The notes: a model not told the origin generated them from the letters alone. Numbered from the stretch's first letter, positions 25,765 to 35,044 are shown. The stretch: DNA of 64,000 bases from Alloacidobacterium sp963823845 (GCA_963823845.1 CAWGND010000009.1:186001-250000), one strand, 5' to 3'. Program-made: numbers and translations.

Positions 25765-27102
25765 ATGCCTCAACGGTTGAGAACCATCCTCAATTCTGCG
25801 CAATACCTTGTCGGACTCGGACTGCTGTCCCTGTTCGGAGCTTCCACACTGGCCGCCGCTACTCTGTGCGTGAACCCTGGCGGAAAGTTCGGCTGCAAGT
25901 CCTCGATCTCCGCTGCCGTCGCCGCAGCATCTGCAGGTGACACCATTCAGGTAGCACACGGCATATATAAAGAGCAGGTGGTGATTACCAAATCGCTTTC
26001 GCTGGTGGCTCAGGATGGCCCACAACCCGTGATCGATGCGGCGGGTATGCCGAATGGCATCTTCGTCAACGGTCTGTGGGCAGCTCCGAATGCGGGTGTA
26101 GCCGACGTGCTCATCTCGGGCTTTAAGATACGCAACGCGAATTTCGAAGGCATCCTCGTTGTGAATGCCACCGATGTGACGATTGTCGGCAACGATGTCG
26201 TCGACAACAATCAGTCGCTCGATATTGCCGACGGCACCTGTCCCGGCATGCCCGCGTTTGAAACCAACGAAGGGGACGACTGCGGCGAGGGAATTCACCT
26301 GATGGCGGTGGATCATTCATCGGTGGTCCGTAACGAGAGCGAGCACAATTCAGGCGGGATTCTTATCACCGATGAAACCGGCCCGAACCAAGATAATCTC
26401 ATCAGCGGCAATTCCGTCCATGACAATCCATTCGACTGCGGGATCACGATCGCATCCCATGGCCCCGCCACCTCGGTGATACCTTCCGCAAAAATCTCGT
26501 ATGGCGTGAGCAGAATCACCGTCGCCCACAATGACGTCGAACGTAACGGTTTTCAGGTTCCGGGCGCCGGCGCTGGAGTCGGAATCTTCGCTCCCTTCCC
26601 CGGCACGACTGCCGCAGCCAATGTGGTCATCGACAACGATTTGCACAACAATGGATTGCCTGGAGTCACGATGCATAACCACGCAGCGGCTCCCGCTCCG
26701 GCGCCGCCCGTCAATATGAATGACAATGTGATCGTCGGCAACCGCATCTCCGGCAATGGAGAAGACACCCTGGATGCGGCCACCTCAGGACCAACCGGAA
26801 TCAACCTCTTCAGCATGGCGCCGGTCACTGGGACCGTTATCTCGCAGAATATCTTTGAGGACGAGTCGATTGACATCGCCTTCAACGCGCCCGCGGGTCA
26901 GATCAACGCACATCTCAACGACTTCGACAAGGCAGTTGGCGTCGACAATATCGGCACCGGTACTGTGAGCGCTACATTTAACTGGTGGAATTGCCCGGCA
27001 GGCCCAGGCGGGAAGAGATGCTCGACCATCGTTGGATCGGGAGTAACCTTTACGCCCTGGCTGACTTCTCCCTTCAACAGCGATGACCGCAATCACCACT
27101 AG
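25765..27102 (+). CDS. Secreted right-handed parallel beta-helix (NosD/pectate-lyase-like) protein
   Basis: The product is 445 residues. A signal peptide (about 1-32) ends in TLAAA. The mature protein begins with the common LCVNPGGKFGCKSSISAAVAAA block (a fibre-like 'ISAAVAAASAGDTIQVAHG' entry seen in many secreted beta-helix proteins). It continues with repeated short rungs such as VTIVGNDVVDNNQ, SVVRNESEHNSGGI and NVVIDNDLHNNGLPGV. This solenoid usually binds or cleaves polysaccharides; no lyase catalytic set was identified. GGAGAG lies upstream of the ATG, and a perfect 12-bp terminator follows the gene. Confidence 0.82.
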   Translation: MPQRLRTILNSAQYLVGLGLLSLFGASTLAAATLCVNPGGKFGCKSSISAAVAAASAGDTIQVAHGIYKEQVVITKSLSLVAQDGPQPVIDAAGMPNGIFVNGLWAAPNAGVADVLISGFKIRNANFEGILVVNATDVTIVGNDVVDNNQSLDIADGTCPGMPAFETNEGDDCGEGIHLMAVDHSSVVRNESEHNSGGILITDETGPNQDNLISGNSVHDNPFDCGITIASHGPATSVIPSAKISYGVSRITVAHNDVERNGFQVPGAGAGVGIFAPFPGTTAAANVVIDNDLHNNGLPGVTMHNHAAAPAPAPPVNMNDNVIVGNRISGNGEDTLDAATSGPTGINLFSMAPVTGTVISQNIFEDESIDIAFNAPAGQINAHLNDFDKAVGVDNIGTGTVSATFNWWNCPAGPGGKRCSTIVGSGVTFTPWLTSPFNSDDRNHH

Positions 27103-27117
27103 CAGCAAAGCAATCGC

Positions 27118-27145
27118 TGGGGCAGCCTGCATCCAGGCTGCCCCA
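27118..27145. terminator. Perfect 12-bp hairpin between beta-helix and merR genes
   Basis: TGGGGCAGCCTG (27118-27129) pairs with CAGGCTGCCCCA (27134-27145) around CATC. The flanks are only mildly T-rich (ATTTGTTT on the plus strand). It serves the plus-strand beta-helix gene and may also stop the facing merR transcript. Confidence 0.75.
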
Positions 27146-27152
27146 CATTTGT

Positions 27153-27911
27153 TTAGACACAGCTAAGATTGTGGACTTGTTTAGCTTTCTCAATGAAGCT
27201 TCGTGCGGCTTCACTGAAAGGGCTCTTGAAGGTTGCTGGCCAGTTGGCCTTGTCGGCGTAGAGGCGTTCGAGTCCGGCTTGGATCGCCGGATCGCCTCCA
27301 GTGAAAAGATTGACGAGTTCCTGGTGGCGTTCGATCAGCGAGCGAGCTTCGTCGCTGGCCGGGTCGAGGCCGTTCTTCGCGGCGGCTTCGATTTCCGGAA
27401 TCAGCTTTGCCCATCCCTCTTCGCCATCGCTGCGAATTTTAGTGTTGCGGGCGATGAGCGTGGCCTGCTGTTCGGGCGTGAAGTATTGCAACATCCACGA
27501 TTTGTCCTGTTCCATCTGAATCACCTCGATGATGTGTTGCAAGGCATTCCAGTCGGCCCGGCCGGATTCGGCGAAGAGCTTCTGCGCGCGGACAACTGCC
27601 CGGAGGGCACGGTCTAATGTCCGGCGCTTCCGCTCAAGCGCCTCCTGCTGGAGCTTGAGGGTTTCGCCGAGATCCGATCCAGGTCCGCTGAGGACTGCCT
27701 TGATTTCGTTGAGTGAGCAGCCGATGAATTTGAGCGTCGCGATCTGCTGCAAACGGATGAGTTCGCGCTCGCCGTAGAGGCGATAGCCGGACGCCGTGCG
27801 CCCGCCGGGCCGCAGCAGGCCGAGGCGGTCGTAGTGGTGCAGCGTGCGCACGGTAACGCCGGTGCGTTGAGCGAACTCCTGAATCTGCATGGAGGCGATG
27901 CTCTGGTCCAT
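27153..27911 (-). CDS. MerR-family regulator, TipA-like
   Basis: The product is 252 residues from ATG 27911 (MDQSIASMQIQEFAQRTGVT), preceded by GAGGGG. The winged helix-turn-helix (about 10-80) has the MerR hallmark VRTLHHYDRLGLLRP...YRLY. A coiled-coil dimerisation helix (about 80-115) follows, then a TipAS-type ligand domain (about 130-250; HQELVNLFTGGDPAIQAGLERLY). TipA proteins sense thiopeptides or other amphipathic antibiotics and activate their own promoter by twisting a long spacer. A matching palindrome lies upstream at 27943-27955. It is divergent from the glycosyltransferase gene. Confidence 0.9.
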   Translation of the reverse strand: MDQSIASMQIQEFAQRTGVTVRTLHHYDRLGLLRPGGRTASGYRLYGERELIRLQQIATLKFIGCSLNEIKAVLSGPGSDLGETLKLQQEALERKRRTLDRALRAVVRAQKLFAESGRADWNALQHIIEVIQMEQDKSWMLQYFTPEQQATLIARNTKIRSDGEEGWAKLIPEIEAAAKNGLDPASDEARSLIERHQELVNLFTGGDPAIQAGLERLYADKANWPATFKSPFSEAARSFIEKAKQVHNLSCV

Positions 27912-27942
27912 TGAATGGCCCCTCAAAGATGATGGTCAGGCG

Positions 27943-27955
27943 TGACGTTACGTCA
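27943..27955 (-). promoter_or_regulatory. Candidate MerR operator upstream of the TipA-like gene
   Basis: TGACGT-T-ACGTCA is a perfect 6+6 palindrome. On the minus strand it lies directly after a -35-like TTGACC (27962-27957), where MerR proteins bind within a 19-bp spacer. The -10 (GACCAT) is poor, as expected of an activator-dependent promoter. Confidence 0.5.
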
Positions 27956-27994
27956 GGGTCAAGCCACAAATTTACGCCCGCGTACAATTTTTTT

Positions 27995-29362
27995 GTGAGT
28001 TCTGAAAAGTTCGATACGCGCGGGAGATTTGCCGCGCCGTGGGTGGTTTTCTGGGTGGCGCTGGCTGTGCGGCTGGCGTATGTCATGCTGGCGCACAGCT
28101 ATCGCATGCGGCCTTACGATGACCATTTCGGTTTCGGCTGGGAGATGGGCCGCATTGCGCGGGCGCTGGTGACGGGCTACGGCTACGCCGATCCGTTTCG
28201 CGGACACACCGGGCCGACGACCTGGGTGACGCCGGGATATCCGCTGATCATTGCTGGAGTGTTTCGACTGTTTGGAATTTTCACACCGCTTTCGGCATGG
28301 GTGCTGGTCGCGATCAACTGCGTGTTGAATGCGCTGATGGTGCGGACGACGTGGGAGATTGCCGCTCGGTGCTTCAATACGAGCGTTGCCCGGTGGTCGG
28401 CGTGGATCTGGGCGCTCTATCCGGCGGCGATGCAGTATGCCGTGAAGTGGATCTGGGAAATGTCGCTGACGGCGTTTCTCTTCTCGTGGGTGCTGGTGCT
28501 GGCTTTGCGCATGCGGGCCGTTGGCGGCGATGAGCGTGAGGGCGCGAGCGTCAGGCGGTGGGTCGTCTTCGGATTGCTCTGGGGGTTGATTGCTTTGAGC
28601 AATCCTTCGCTGCTGCTGTTTTTGCCGGTTTGCGGGTTGTGGATTCTCTGGGGTGTTCTGTTAAGGACCGCCACAAACGCGGGTGCCCCACGTTCGCGCC
28701 CGCTTCTGGCGCTAACGTGGGGTAGTTCCGGTCAGTGGCGGTTACAAATCATTGGTGTCGCGTTGGCCTCGGTTGTTTGCCTTGCGTGCATCGTGCCGTG
28801 GGTTTATCGGAACTGGGTTGTGTTCCATGAGTTTGTGCCCATGCGCGCAAACCTTGGGGCGGAGCTGTATCTCGGCAATGGGCCGGGCGCGATTGGATTG
28901 CTGATGGAGTATGACCATCCCTTTCAGGACGCGGCGCAATTGCGTCTGTACTCGCAGATGGGCGAGATCAAATATGCGAAGATGCGCGGCGATATGGCTA
29001 AGGCAGTCATTCGGGAGAACCCGAAGCATTTTCTGATCCTGTGCGCGAAGCGTGTGTACTACTTCTGGTTCAGCGTGCCGCATCCGGGTGATGAAGGCCT
29101 TATAGCGGAGTATGGGCGCAGCCTGAACTTTCAGCTTACGAGTATCACCGGATTGCTGGGGCTGGCGCTGGCGTTGAAGCGGCACGTTCCGGGGACGGTG
29201 CTGTTTGCGTGGGCTTTCCTGCTGCTGCCGCTGGTGTATTACTTCGTGACGGTACATGCGCGCTTTAGGCACCCACTGGAGCCTCTGATCGCGATTTTGA
29301 GCGTGTATCTCTTCCAGTCGGCGGAGAAAAGCTGGCGGGTGCGGTGGTTTGGAGTTGCCTAG
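27995..29362 (+). CDS. GT39/ArnT-like membrane glycosyltransferase
   Basis: The product is about 455 residues with some 10 membrane helices. The first luminal loop has the acidic pair of GT-C enzymes (MRPYDDHFGFGWEMGRIA), followed by YADPFRGHTGPTTWVTPGYP, typical of the PMT/ArnT superfamily that transfers sugars from polyprenyl-phosphate donors outside the membrane. The start is uncertain: GTG 27995 fits the first conserved residues, while in-frame ATG 27929 and 27932 or TTG 27911 run through the merR promoter. A palindromic element (28667-28742) interrupts the reading frame without breaking it. The acceptor is unknown. Confidence 0.8.
   Translation: MSSEKFDTRGRFAAPWVVFWVALAVRLAYVMLAHSYRMRPYDDHFGFGWEMGRIARALVTGYGYADPFRGHTGPTTWVTPGYPLIIAGVFRLFGIFTPLSAWVLVAINCVLNALMVRTTWEIAARCFNTSVARWSAWIWALYPAAMQYAVKWIWEMSLTAFLFSWVLVLALRMRAVGGDEREGASVRRWVVFGLLWGLIALSNPSLLLFLPVCGLWILWGVLLRTATNAGAPRSRPLLALTWGSSGQWRLQIIGVALASVVCLACIVPWVYRNWVVFHEFVPMRANLGAELYLGNGPGAIGLLMEYDHPFQDAAQLRLYSQMGEIKYAKMRGDMAKAVIRENPKHFLILCAKRVYYFWFSVPHPGDEGLIAEYGRSLNFQLTSITGLLGLALALKRHVPGTVLFAWAFLLLPLVYYFVTVHARFRHPLEPLIAILSVYLFQSAEKSWRVRWFGVA
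28667..28742. repeat. Nested palindrome inside the glycosyltransferase gene
   Basis: Outer arms ACCGCCAC (28667-28674) and GTGGCGGT (28735-28742) are perfect complements. Inner arms at 28686-28700 and 28708-28722 pair over 15 positions with one mismatch (CCCCACGTT with AACGTGGGG, GCGCC with GGCGC) around a 7-base loop. It looks like a short interspersed palindromic element captured within an ORF. Confidence 0.7.
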
Positions 29363-29607
29363 CGCTTTTGACGAACCGTGCCAAATGGATACTATTGGCA
29401 AATACAATGGGAACCGCTGAAGTTACCGAAAACTGGGATGAGTTCTTCATGTCTTTTTGGGCACAACGACGGATGAAAATGGGGTTAGGCTGGGAAGTCG
29501 TGCACGCATGAGGTTGTGACCTTCAATGGCGCCGTGAGCCCGCAGATGAGTTTGACCCTGGATGCGTTTAGGAACAACGGACTGTAGCCTTCTTTCTGAG
29601 GAGCACG

Positions 29608-30930
29608 CGAGGGAGACTCTCGCTATCTAGGCATCCTTGCGTCGCACGACGGAGGAGGCAGCGATGGAAATACTCCACGACCGGTGCTGCGGTTTAGACG
29701 TTCACAAGTCCTCGATCACAGCGTGTGTCTTATTCGAACAAAAACACAAGCCGCAGAGACATCTTGAGCGATTCGGCTGTACGACTCGGGACCTCCTTGA
29801 GCTTGTTAGCTGGCTGAAGGGTTTCGGGGTCCGGCATGTTGCCATGGAATCGACCGGAGTTTATTGGAAACCGGTCTGGAACGTACTCGAAGAGCACTTT
29901 CAGATGCTCCTGGCGAATGCGCAGCATATCAAGACGGTCCCAGGCCGCAAGACCGATATGAAGGACTGTCAGTGGATTGCGGAACTCCTGAGGCATGGCC
30001 TGTTGCGTGGCAGCTACGTTCCTTCTCTGGTCATTCGAGACTTGCGCGATCTGACGCGAACGCGGGCTACCCTTTCACAGGAGCAATCAAGCGTCGGCAG
30101 TCGGATCCAGAAGGTTCTCGAGAGCGCAAATATCAAGCTGTCCAGCACGGCGAGCAACACGATGGGCAAGAGTGGGCGAGCGATGTTAGACGCCATCGTC
30201 AGCGGTGAAGAGAGTCCCGAGAGATTAGCCGACCTCGCGCTCGGCAAGTTGCGAAGTAAGATCTCGGAACTGCAACTGGCATGGGAGGGCCGCATCCGCG
30301 ACCATCATCGCTTCCTGCTCGATAGCCTGCTTCGTCAGTTTCGCTTTCTCGGTGCCGAGATCAAGGCGCTCGACCTTCGTTTGGAGCGCCTCGGAGAACA
30401 ACACAAGGAACTCGCCGATGCTGTCGCTCGTTGGATCACAGTGCCCGGACTGGAGCGGGTTGCTGCCTGGGCCTTTGTTGCCGAGATTGGGTTTGATATG
30501 GCTCCGTTTCCAACTGCAGCTCACTTGGCGAGCTGGGCAGGAGTATGTCCCGGCAACCATGAGAGCGCAGGGAAACGGCTCAGCGGCAAGAGCCGCAAGG
30601 GCAGCCCGTGGTTGCGCCGCATGGCCTGTCAGTCGGCCTGGGCTGCTGCGAGAACAAAGAACTGTTACCTCTCCGCGCAGTTCAAGAGACTGGCTGCTCG
30701 TCGAGGCAGCAAACGCGCCATCATCGCTGTGGCACACAGTCTGCTCGTTATCGGCTACCACATCCAGAAGAACTGCCGCGTCTACCAAGAACTTGGTGGC
30801 AACTACTTCGACCACCTCCACGCAGAAGGACTCAAGCGGCATCTTGTTAAACGACTGGAGAGCCTCGGACTGACCGTCACCTTGGAGCCACACACAGCAT
30901 AGCGGACTATTTTCGAGGGAGACGGTCGCT
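29608..30930 (+). mobile_element. IS110-family insertion sequence, boundaries inferred
   Basis: The transposase ORF is bracketed by a 17-bp near-direct repeat. CGAGGGAGAC followed by TCTCGCT is at 29608-29624 and the same with two changes is at 30914-30930. These may be subterminal repeats or target-core copies. IS110 elements lack classic inverted ends, so true edges cannot be set from one copy. The ~245 bp between the glycosyltransferase stop and this repeat has no gene and could hold the left end with the bridge RNA. Confidence 0.55.
29664..30902 (+). CDS. IS110-family transposase (first of two)
   Basis: The product is 412 residues from ATG 29664, which has a strong GGAGGAGG site; a frame extension to 29637 is less likely. 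The N-terminal RuvC-like DEDD domain starts GLDVHKSSITACVL and includes AMESTGVYWKPVW and KTDMKDCQWIAELL. The C-terminal transposase_20 domain (about 265-370) holds WITVPGLERVAAWAFVAEIG and SWAGVCPGNHESAGK, with the nucleophilic Ser region. Intact, so potentially active. IS110 enzymes recombine through a bridge RNA encoded in the element's non-coding end. Confidence 0.93.
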   Translation: MEILHDRCCGLDVHKSSITACVLFEQKHKPQRHLERFGCTTRDLLELVSWLKGFGVRHVAMESTGVYWKPVWNVLEEHFQMLLANAQHIKTVPGRKTDMKDCQWIAELLRHGLLRGSYVPSLVIRDLRDLTRTRATLSQEQSSVGSRIQKVLESANIKLSSTASNTMGKSGRAMLDAIVSGEESPERLADLALGKLRSKISELQLAWEGRIRDHHRFLLDSLLRQFRFLGAEIKALDLRLERLGEQHKELADAVARWITVPGLERVAAWAFVAEIGFDMAPFPTAAHLASWAGVCPGNHESAGKRLSGKSRKGSPWLRRMACQSAWAAARTKNCYLSAQFKRLAARRGSKRAIIAVAHSLLVIGYHIQKNCRVYQELGGNYFDHLHAEGLKRHLVKRLESLGLTVTLEPHTA

Positions 30931-30953
30931 CTGAGAAGAGAGAGACTAAGCGG

Positions 30954-32039
30954 ATGAAAAAGCATACGCAGGACCTCATCGCGGAAGTACCCCGGGGCTG
31001 CTCTCAAGTTGGGATCACGATCGGCATCGACCTTGGGGATGTCTGGAGCCATTACTGCACGCTCAACGAAGATGGTGAAGTGGTCGACCGGGGCAGGTTC
31101 CGAACAAACCCATCCAGTGTCGACAAGTGGTTTACCGACCTGCCTCGCGTGCGCATCGCCATGGAGGCAGGGACACACTCGATATGGATCAGCGAGCAGC
31201 TTCAAGAGCTGGGCCATGAAGTCATCGTGGCCAACGTGCGCGAGTTGCGGGCGATCTCGCACAGTGATCGCAAGAGCGACCAGGTGGATGCGGAGAAGCT
31301 GGCGCGCTTTGCGCGGCTCGATCCGAAAATCCTCAGGCCGATTGCGCACCGCACAGTCGCCCAGCAGGAAGCCCCTCATGCTGATCCGCGCCCGCAATCT
31401 TATCGTTCGTCTGCGGACTGCTGCGGTGAACGCGGTGCGCGGGTTAGCAAAGCCCTGCGGATATCGGCTGCCATCTTCGTCCACGCTCTGCTTCGCCAAG
31501 CGATGCCTGGCCGCGCTGCCGCCGGGACTTGCCCGGGCGCTCGCACCGGTGCTCCATCAGATTGCCGATATGACGGCGAAGATCAAAGAGTACGACCGGG
31601 CCATCAAGCAATTGATCGAGACGGAATATCGCGAGACACAGGCGCTTCTCAAGGTCTATGGAGTGGGCCACCTCACGGCGTTGACCTATGTCCTGACTCT
31701 GGGAAGCAAAGAACGCTTTCAACGAAGTCGCGATGTGGGTTGCTATCTCGGCCTGCGGCCGAAACGGAGTCAGTCCGGAGAACGAGACCCTCACCTCGGT
31801 ATCACCAAGGCCGGCAATGTCTACCTCCGCAGTCTGCTGGTGGAGTGTGCCAATCACGTCCTCGGGCGGCATGGAAAGGACTCAACTCTGCGACAGTGGG
31901 ACTGAGCCTGGCATCACGCGGAGGCAAGCGATCCCGCAATCGTGCCATCGTTGCTGTGGCGCGAAAACTTGCCGTGCTGCTGCATCGTATCTGGGTCACG
32001 CAGCAGCCATACATTCCGTTTTATGCAAAGGCCGCTTAA
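30954..32039 (+). pseudogene. IS110-family transposase (second, different subgroup), frameshifted twice
   Basis: The N-terminus (MKKHTQDLIAEVPRG, then GITIGIDLGDVWSHYCTLNE) is clearly a DEDD RuvC-like domain, distinct from the first transposase. Near 31370 a CCCC run (one C too many) shifts the frame. The middle and C-terminal part (LIRARNLIVRLRTAAVNAVR, then LLKVYGVGHLTALTYVLTLG, YLGLRPKRSQSG) reads in the next frame until about 31895. There a GGG run (one G too few) shifts back, giving LSLASRGGKRSRNRAIVAVA and VTQQPYIPFYAKAA. Repaired length is about 361 residues. It starts 51 bp after the first transposase. Inactive as read, unless the indels are sequencing errors. Confidence 0.85.
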
Positions 32040-32441
32040 GGAAAAATCAGGTTCAACCGTTGCGATGACCCCGTGTTCCGATGACTGCGTGTCGGGTTGG
32101 GCCTTAACAAGGCCGGCCGAAAACTGGCAGCATCGACTTCTCCTACTGAACCCCAAACGGCACAGAGCCATCACCGCTCACGCGAAGTGCGAATAGAAAC
32201 CTGGCGGAGAACAACATGCGTCGCAACCAAAGCAAAGAACAAAAGCAATACTCAATGAAAGAAAAACACAGATCAGCTATTGACATCAGTGACCGTCTCA
32301 TAGAAACGCGACTTTTCAGCCGCTACGCGGGATTATTTCTGGTTAGCCGGTGATTTCGGGAGCAATCCGGAAATTGCAAGGCAGCAGGTCCCAAGAACTC
32401 TGTCTTACGGTCTCTGAGCTCTAGCCGATTTTAGGGGCTAC
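32040..32441. other. Non-coding region downstream of the second IS110 transposase
   Basis: No convincing gene. A hairpin GGCCTT-AAC-AAGGCC lies at 32100-32114. Because only 51 bp separate the two transposase ORFs, the second element's guide (bridge) RNA, if it follows the IS1111 layout, would lie here, downstream of its ORF. Confidence 0.4.
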
Positions 32442-32863
32442 TCAACCGGAACCAAGGCGGCGGGATGGCGGACGGAGCGCCCAGGATGCAACTGCAATGC
32501 CCGTCATTACGATCGGGTACACGATCGTAATGACATCCATCAACCCCGTGGCCAATAGCGATGCAACAGCGCCCGTCAAGTCGAAGAGCACACCGGCGTA
32601 GGCCCACTCCTTGAGTCGGGGAAACCGCGGAATGACCAACGCGACAGCGCCGAGCAGTTTCCAGATCCCCAGGATGACGAGGAAATATTGAGGATAGCCC
32701 AACCACTCGATGAGGCCGCGAACCTAGGCACACGCAGAATATCCCATACGCCTCCCAAAGCCAGTTCGAAGACGACCAGAGCGGTGGTCACCCAGTAAGC
32801 AATGATGCGATTGCGCGAACCGAAGGCGGAAGTGGCGAGGTTAGGCATGGCGTCGATCTGCAA
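32442..32863 (-). pseudogene. DoxX-like membrane protein, frameshifted
   Basis: The N-terminal half (MPNLATSAFGSRNRIIAYWV, then VVFELALGGVWDIL) and the C-terminal half (YPQYFLVILGIWKLLGAVAL, then FPRLKEWAYAGVLFDLTGAV) together make a ~140-residue, four-helix DoxX_2 protein. They lie in different frames. The break is near 32715-32725, where the expected conserved xPYVRGLIEWLGYP segment becomes VPRFAASSSGW. Function of the family is poorly known (membrane redox or sulfur chemistry has been proposed). ATG 32848 is a better start than 32863. Confidence 0.75.
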
Positions 32864-33037
32864 GGCACGAGGGCACTGCCTCGTTCGTGAATATTGTTGA
32901 ATATTGTATTGACGAAGCGCGAAAAGCGGACGATCACGAACAGTCGAAGAGCAGGGTCCAACGTGAGAGGCAAACGTTTAAGTTGTCATCAGAATGAGTA
33001 AGTTCCGCCTGATCCGCAACTTTCTCCTGGTCGAACT

Positions 33038-35044
33038 CTATTTTGGTGGTGCGGCGGCGGCGGCGAGAATCGCCTGAGCGTCAGCAGCGAACTGACCATT
33101 GGGCTCGAGCTGAAGGTATTTGCGAAAAGCGTCAGCGCAACTGGATGGAAGAACCATTTTTTGTGTTTGTGGATCGATCGTGACTTTAGAGATAAGCGCC
33201 TGAGCTTTGAAGAAATAAGGTTTGGCGCGAGTGGGGTCGGCACCGATCGCCTTTTCCGCTGCCGCCAACTGGGCATCAGCATTGCCAACCTGATAGAAGA
33301 AAATCACTTCACTCTCTCGATAGGCTCCCTCCTGGGCAGGGTTGGACTGAGCGGCTCTATCGAAGGCAGACTGCGCCTCCACGAACTTCCCTTCATGGAT
33401 ATAGATCTCTCCGAGGCTGGCGTAGGCTGTACCGAGGACATCTGGCTGGCGCTGTTTGGTAATCCGCTCGGTATGAGCCGCCATGTCGCGCGAGACTCGT
33501 GTCGAGGCAACCCCATCGACTGCTTCTGCTCCCGCAGGCTGCTGATAGACATCAGCAGAGTGGGTAGCCTGTGGAGTTGATGGATCGGTACCGATGGCCA
33601 TCTTGAAGCTTTTTTCAGCCTCGAGATATTTCTTGAGACTGAGTTGTGCCAAACCGAGCTCGACCCAAGGAACGACCAGCTCAGGCCGAGAGCTGGTCAC
33701 CTGCAGCATAAGGGCTTCTGCATCGGCATAGTGCGTGTCTTTTGTAGCAGCTCGAGCAGCCACGATGGCCGCATTGACATCCGAAATCTTTTGCGGGGAG
33801 CGGCTGGATCTTACGGCCTGCGAAGCTGTTTGGACGGAAGGCGAGACAATCATGGCGCGGGGTTGTGAATCAACCCAAGAGGCGGCCTGATAATTTGAAT
33901 AACTCGCGTCAAAGAGCGTACGGCGCTTGGTGAATTTGCCGAAAGAGTTTCCGCTAGGAACCATAGTCGTGAGCAGAATATTCCGAGTTGGGACCACATA
34001 CGCTTTCCCGCCTACCTCGACTTTGTCGTAATCAATGCGAGTGTCTTCCTGCAGAATAAAGTCCGTGGGCTTCAGCTCTGCCTGGACAATCAGGCGCACG
34101 ACAGTTCCTGTTCCAGGATCAACGAACAACTCGCCATGATATCCGACCGTGGAGTTGAACGGTTCAAAGAAGGTCGCGGTTCCAAGGTTTTCACTGGTCG
34201 GGGGTTTTCCTCCGGAGGAAACTCCATTCGGGGTCATCCCGATATGGCTGCCGACATTCTCTGTCTTGGGAAAGCAGCAATAGTTCACCTGATAGTGAGA
34301 TTGTTTGCGATTGACCGCGAAAGAGAAGACAGCCAAGCGCTCACTACCTACGGTCTCCCATCGAAGCCAAGTCATCTTTTCCGGCCCCACTTCACGCAGA
34401 ACGTTGCTAAGGATCGGACCAGCGCCAACTGGCGAAATCTGGCCACTTGGGCCGCCGGGATCCTGATTGCTGGTTTTGGGAGGTAGTTCAACGCCGCCCT
34501 GGGTGACGATCGAGGCGGAGGTCTGTCCGAAAAAACGCAGATATTGACTGGCCGGATCGAGTCCAAGATCCGAATGGGCCATATTAGATCCAGCCACATT
34601 GGCGGCCCGAACGAAATCTTCACCATTTTGGTAGCGCAAGGTGAGCTTGTCCGATGTTAATTTTGGTGCCGGGTCGAATTGCTTGGCGATATAGTCCGTC
34701 GCGCGAGCGATGATCGCTGTCTGGGTCGCCTGATCTGGGGCCGGAGTGTCAGGCAAGTCTGCGGGAGGCGGGGGAAGTAAGGCACTACTAAGGGCTAACA
34801 CTCGTATCTGAACGATCGTCTGCGGCCCGGGCTGGTACTGGACGAAACTATTCATCATCGATGGGAGCAGTTGCTCGGTAAGCTCGATCTCTCTTAGTGC
34901 ATTGGCGACCTGATCATCCGTCTTGGAATGCTTATGCATTTCGGCGAGCAGGCTGTCCAACTGCTGCACGGTGGCTTTGGTTGTGGCTGCGAGAGCCAGC
35001 GTTGGCGCGAGGGCAATGGTGAGAAGGATCAGAAATCGGCGCAC
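33038..35044 (-). CDS. Exported protein with C-terminal TPR repeats
   Basis: The product is 668 residues beginning with GTG at 35044, supported by an AGAGG site. The signal peptide is MRRFLILLTIALAPTLALA. Residues about 20-380 form an Acidobacteria-style beta-rich domain of unknown function (LRYQNGEDFVRAANVAG, HGELFVDPGTGTVVRLIVQA). Residues about 430-660 contain tetratricopeptide repeats (WVELGLAQLSLKKYLEAEKS, AYASLGEIYIHEGKFVEAQS, AQLAAAEKAIGADPTRAKPY). This plan suggests a periplasmic scaffold. No operon partner is evident. Confidence 0.8.
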   Translation of the reverse strand: MRRFLILLTIALAPTLALAATTKATVQQLDSLLAEMHKHSKTDDQVANALREIELTEQLLPSMMNSFVQYQPGPQTIVQIRVLALSSALLPPPPADLPDTPAPDQATQTAIIARATDYIAKQFDPAPKLTSDKLTLRYQNGEDFVRAANVAGSNMAHSDLGLDPASQYLRFFGQTSASIVTQGGVELPPKTSNQDPGGPSGQISPVGAGPILSNVLREVGPEKMTWLRWETVGSERLAVFSFAVNRKQSHYQVNYCCFPKTENVGSHIGMTPNGVSSGGKPPTSENLGTATFFEPFNSTVGYHGELFVDPGTGTVVRLIVQAELKPTDFILQEDTRIDYDKVEVGGKAYVVPTRNILLTTMVPSGNSFGKFTKRRTLFDASYSNYQAASWVDSQPRAMIVSPSVQTASQAVRSSRSPQKISDVNAAIVAARAATKDTHYADAEALMLQVTSSRPELVVPWVELGLAQLSLKKYLEAEKSFKMAIGTDPSTPQATHSADVYQQPAGAEAVDGVASTRVSRDMAAHTERITKQRQPDVLGTAYASLGEIYIHEGKFVEAQSAFDRAAQSNPAQEGAYRESEVIFFYQVGNADAQLAAAEKAIGADPTRAKPYFFKAQALISKVTIDPQTQKMVLPSSCADAFRKYLQLEPNGQFAADAQAILAAAAAPPK

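Noticed and set aside
25752..27132. Antisense ORFs across the beta-helix gene
   Set aside because: The plus-strand protein has a signal peptide, ribosome site, repeat rungs and terminator; the antisense frames have none.
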